Shown: one piece after another, positions 63,309 to 64,000 of the stretch
Position numbering within the stretch: the stretch's first letter is position 1
How the letters are laid out: the number at the start of each line of letters is the position of its first letter
Program-made: the position numbers and the translations under genes
Notes under the pieces: model-generated
Told to the model about the DNA's origin: nothing
Database searches by the model: none
Seen by the model: the letters and a program-made list of their open reading frames with translations, nothing else
Origin: SZUA-430 sp034440355
Lineage (GTDB): Bacteria > Pseudomonadota > Alphaproteobacteria > Micropepsales > Micropepsaceae
NCBI GenBank assembly: GCA_034440355.1
Contig: JAWXBY010000039.1
Location: 1 to 64,000 of the forward strand
Direction: 5' to 3'
Length of the DNA stretch: 64,000 bases

Positions 63309-64000
63309 GTGATCTATCAGGCGATCCTCCTCCTCCCGCTCTTCGGCGCCATCCTGGCCGGAGCGTTCGGCAAGCGTCTCGGCGAACACCTCGCCGAGTA
63401 CCTGTCGACCGGCCTCCTGTGCCTGACGGCGCTGCTGTCGCTCTGGGTCTTTTTCGTCGAACTGCCGCACCTGGAATCAGCGAAGATCATCCCGCTCTTC
63501 CAGTTCATCGACTCCGGCACGCTCCAGGTCGACTGGTCGATCCGCGTCGACACGCTGACGGCGGTGATGCTGGTCGTGGTGACGGGCGTCTCTTCGCTCG
63601 TGCACGTCTATTCCATCGGCTACATGCACGACGACCCGCAGAGGCCGCGCTTCTTCGCCTACCTCTCGCTCTTCACCTTCGCGATGCTCGCGCTGGTGAC
63701 GTCCGACAGCTTCGTGCAGCTCTTCTTCGGCTGGGAAGGCGTGGGCCTCGCGTCCTACCTGCTGATCGGCTTCTGGTACAAAAAGCCGTCCGCCAACGCC
63801 GCCGCCATCAAAGCCTTCGTCGTCAACCGCGTCGGCGACTTCGGCTTTGCCCTCGGCATCATGGCCGTCTTCTTCGTCTTCGGTTCGCTCGACTTCTCGA
63901 CGGTGTTCGAGGCCGCAAAGGGCCAAGTCGGCAAGACCTTCGAATTCGCCGGCATGAACCTCGACGTCATGACCACGATCTGCCTGCTGCTCTTCATGGG
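63309..64000 (+). CDS. nuoL: NADH-quinone oxidoreductase subunit L, N-terminal part (runs off the window)
   Basis: Antiporter-like proton-pumping subunit. A GTG at 63309 gives (M)IYQAILLLPLFGAILAGAF and 230 codons to the end of the window. The conserved FGWEGVGLASYLLIGFWYKK and ANAAAIKAFVVNRVGDFGFA of NuoL (with the key Glu and Lys) are visible. The rest, and nuoM and nuoN, should follow outside. Confidence 0.96.
   Translation, partial: MIYQAILLLPLFGAILAGAFGKRLGEHLAEYLSTGLLCLTALLSLWVFFVELPHLESAKIIPLFQFIDSGTLQVDWSIRVDTLTAVMLVVVTGVSSLVHVYSIGYMHDDPQRPRFFAYLSLFTFAMLALVTSDSFVQLFFGWEGVGLASYLLIGFWYKKPSANAAAIKAFVVNRVGDFGFALGIMAVFFVFGSLDFSTVFEAAKGQVGKTFEFAGMNLDVMTTICLLLFM

Overview
The window is a 64 kb piece of an alphaproteobacterial chromosome with high GC content. 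The gene orders tuf-rpsJ...secY-adk-rpsM-rpsK-rpoA-rplQ, tig-clpP-clpX-lon-hupB, glnB-glnA and nuoA to nuoL are typical of Alphaproteobacteria, and the protein sequences agree. I cannot place it more finely from sequence alone. There is no prophage, insertion sequence or CRISPR array; almost everything is core housekeeping or ordinary metabolism.

Layout. 1-14.9 kb: end of tuf, then the S10, spc and alpha ribosomal-protein operons with secY, adk and rpoA, closed by a strong bidirectional terminator at 14.9 kb. 14.9-33.4 kb: a mixed metabolic region with two PaaG-like enoyl-CoA hydratases/isomerases, a diguanylate cyclase, an aldehyde dehydrogenase, a DEAD-box helicase, a sterol-desaturase-like membrane protein, a macro-domain gene coupled to a small Cys4 protein, parE, an Old Yellow Enzyme, a polysaccharide deacetylase, a GNAT acetyltransferase, a pirin and an M16 peptidase. 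33.6-43.4 kb: a small conserved hypothetical, the glnB-glnA nitrogen operon, an aminotransferase, a thiolase-like protein, a histidine phosphatase, an amidase, a DUF433/DUF5615 toxin-antitoxin pair and nnr, then tRNA-Leu. 43.4-50.1 kb: the protein-quality-control cluster tig-clpP-clpX-lon followed by hupB. 50.2-53.8 kb: tRNA-Val, an SRPBCC protein, an FAD oxidoreductase, a DUF4287-type protein, tRNA-Asp and a DinB-like protein. 53.98 kb to the end: the respiratory complex I operon nuoABCDEFGHIJK and the start of nuoL.

The most unusual observations are: (1) rpoA carries an in-frame TAG exactly in the flexible linker between the alpha N-terminal and C-terminal domains, although TAG is an ordinary stop elsewhere in the window; (2) tig needs a +1 shift at a CCC-C run to give a full-length trigger factor; (3) a promoter, three hairpins and a strong terminator at 28.0-28.2 kb outline an unannotated small RNA with an anti-Shine-Dalgarno-like CTCCTC; (4) several ribosomal proteins (L5, S5, L15, L22) carry unusual charged extensions; (5) three different long palindromic intergenic elements occur; (6) an AAA ATPase has been reduced to its two ends by an internal deletion. 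Items 1 and 2 sit in essential or near-universal genes, so sequencing or assembly error must be excluded before any biological reading.
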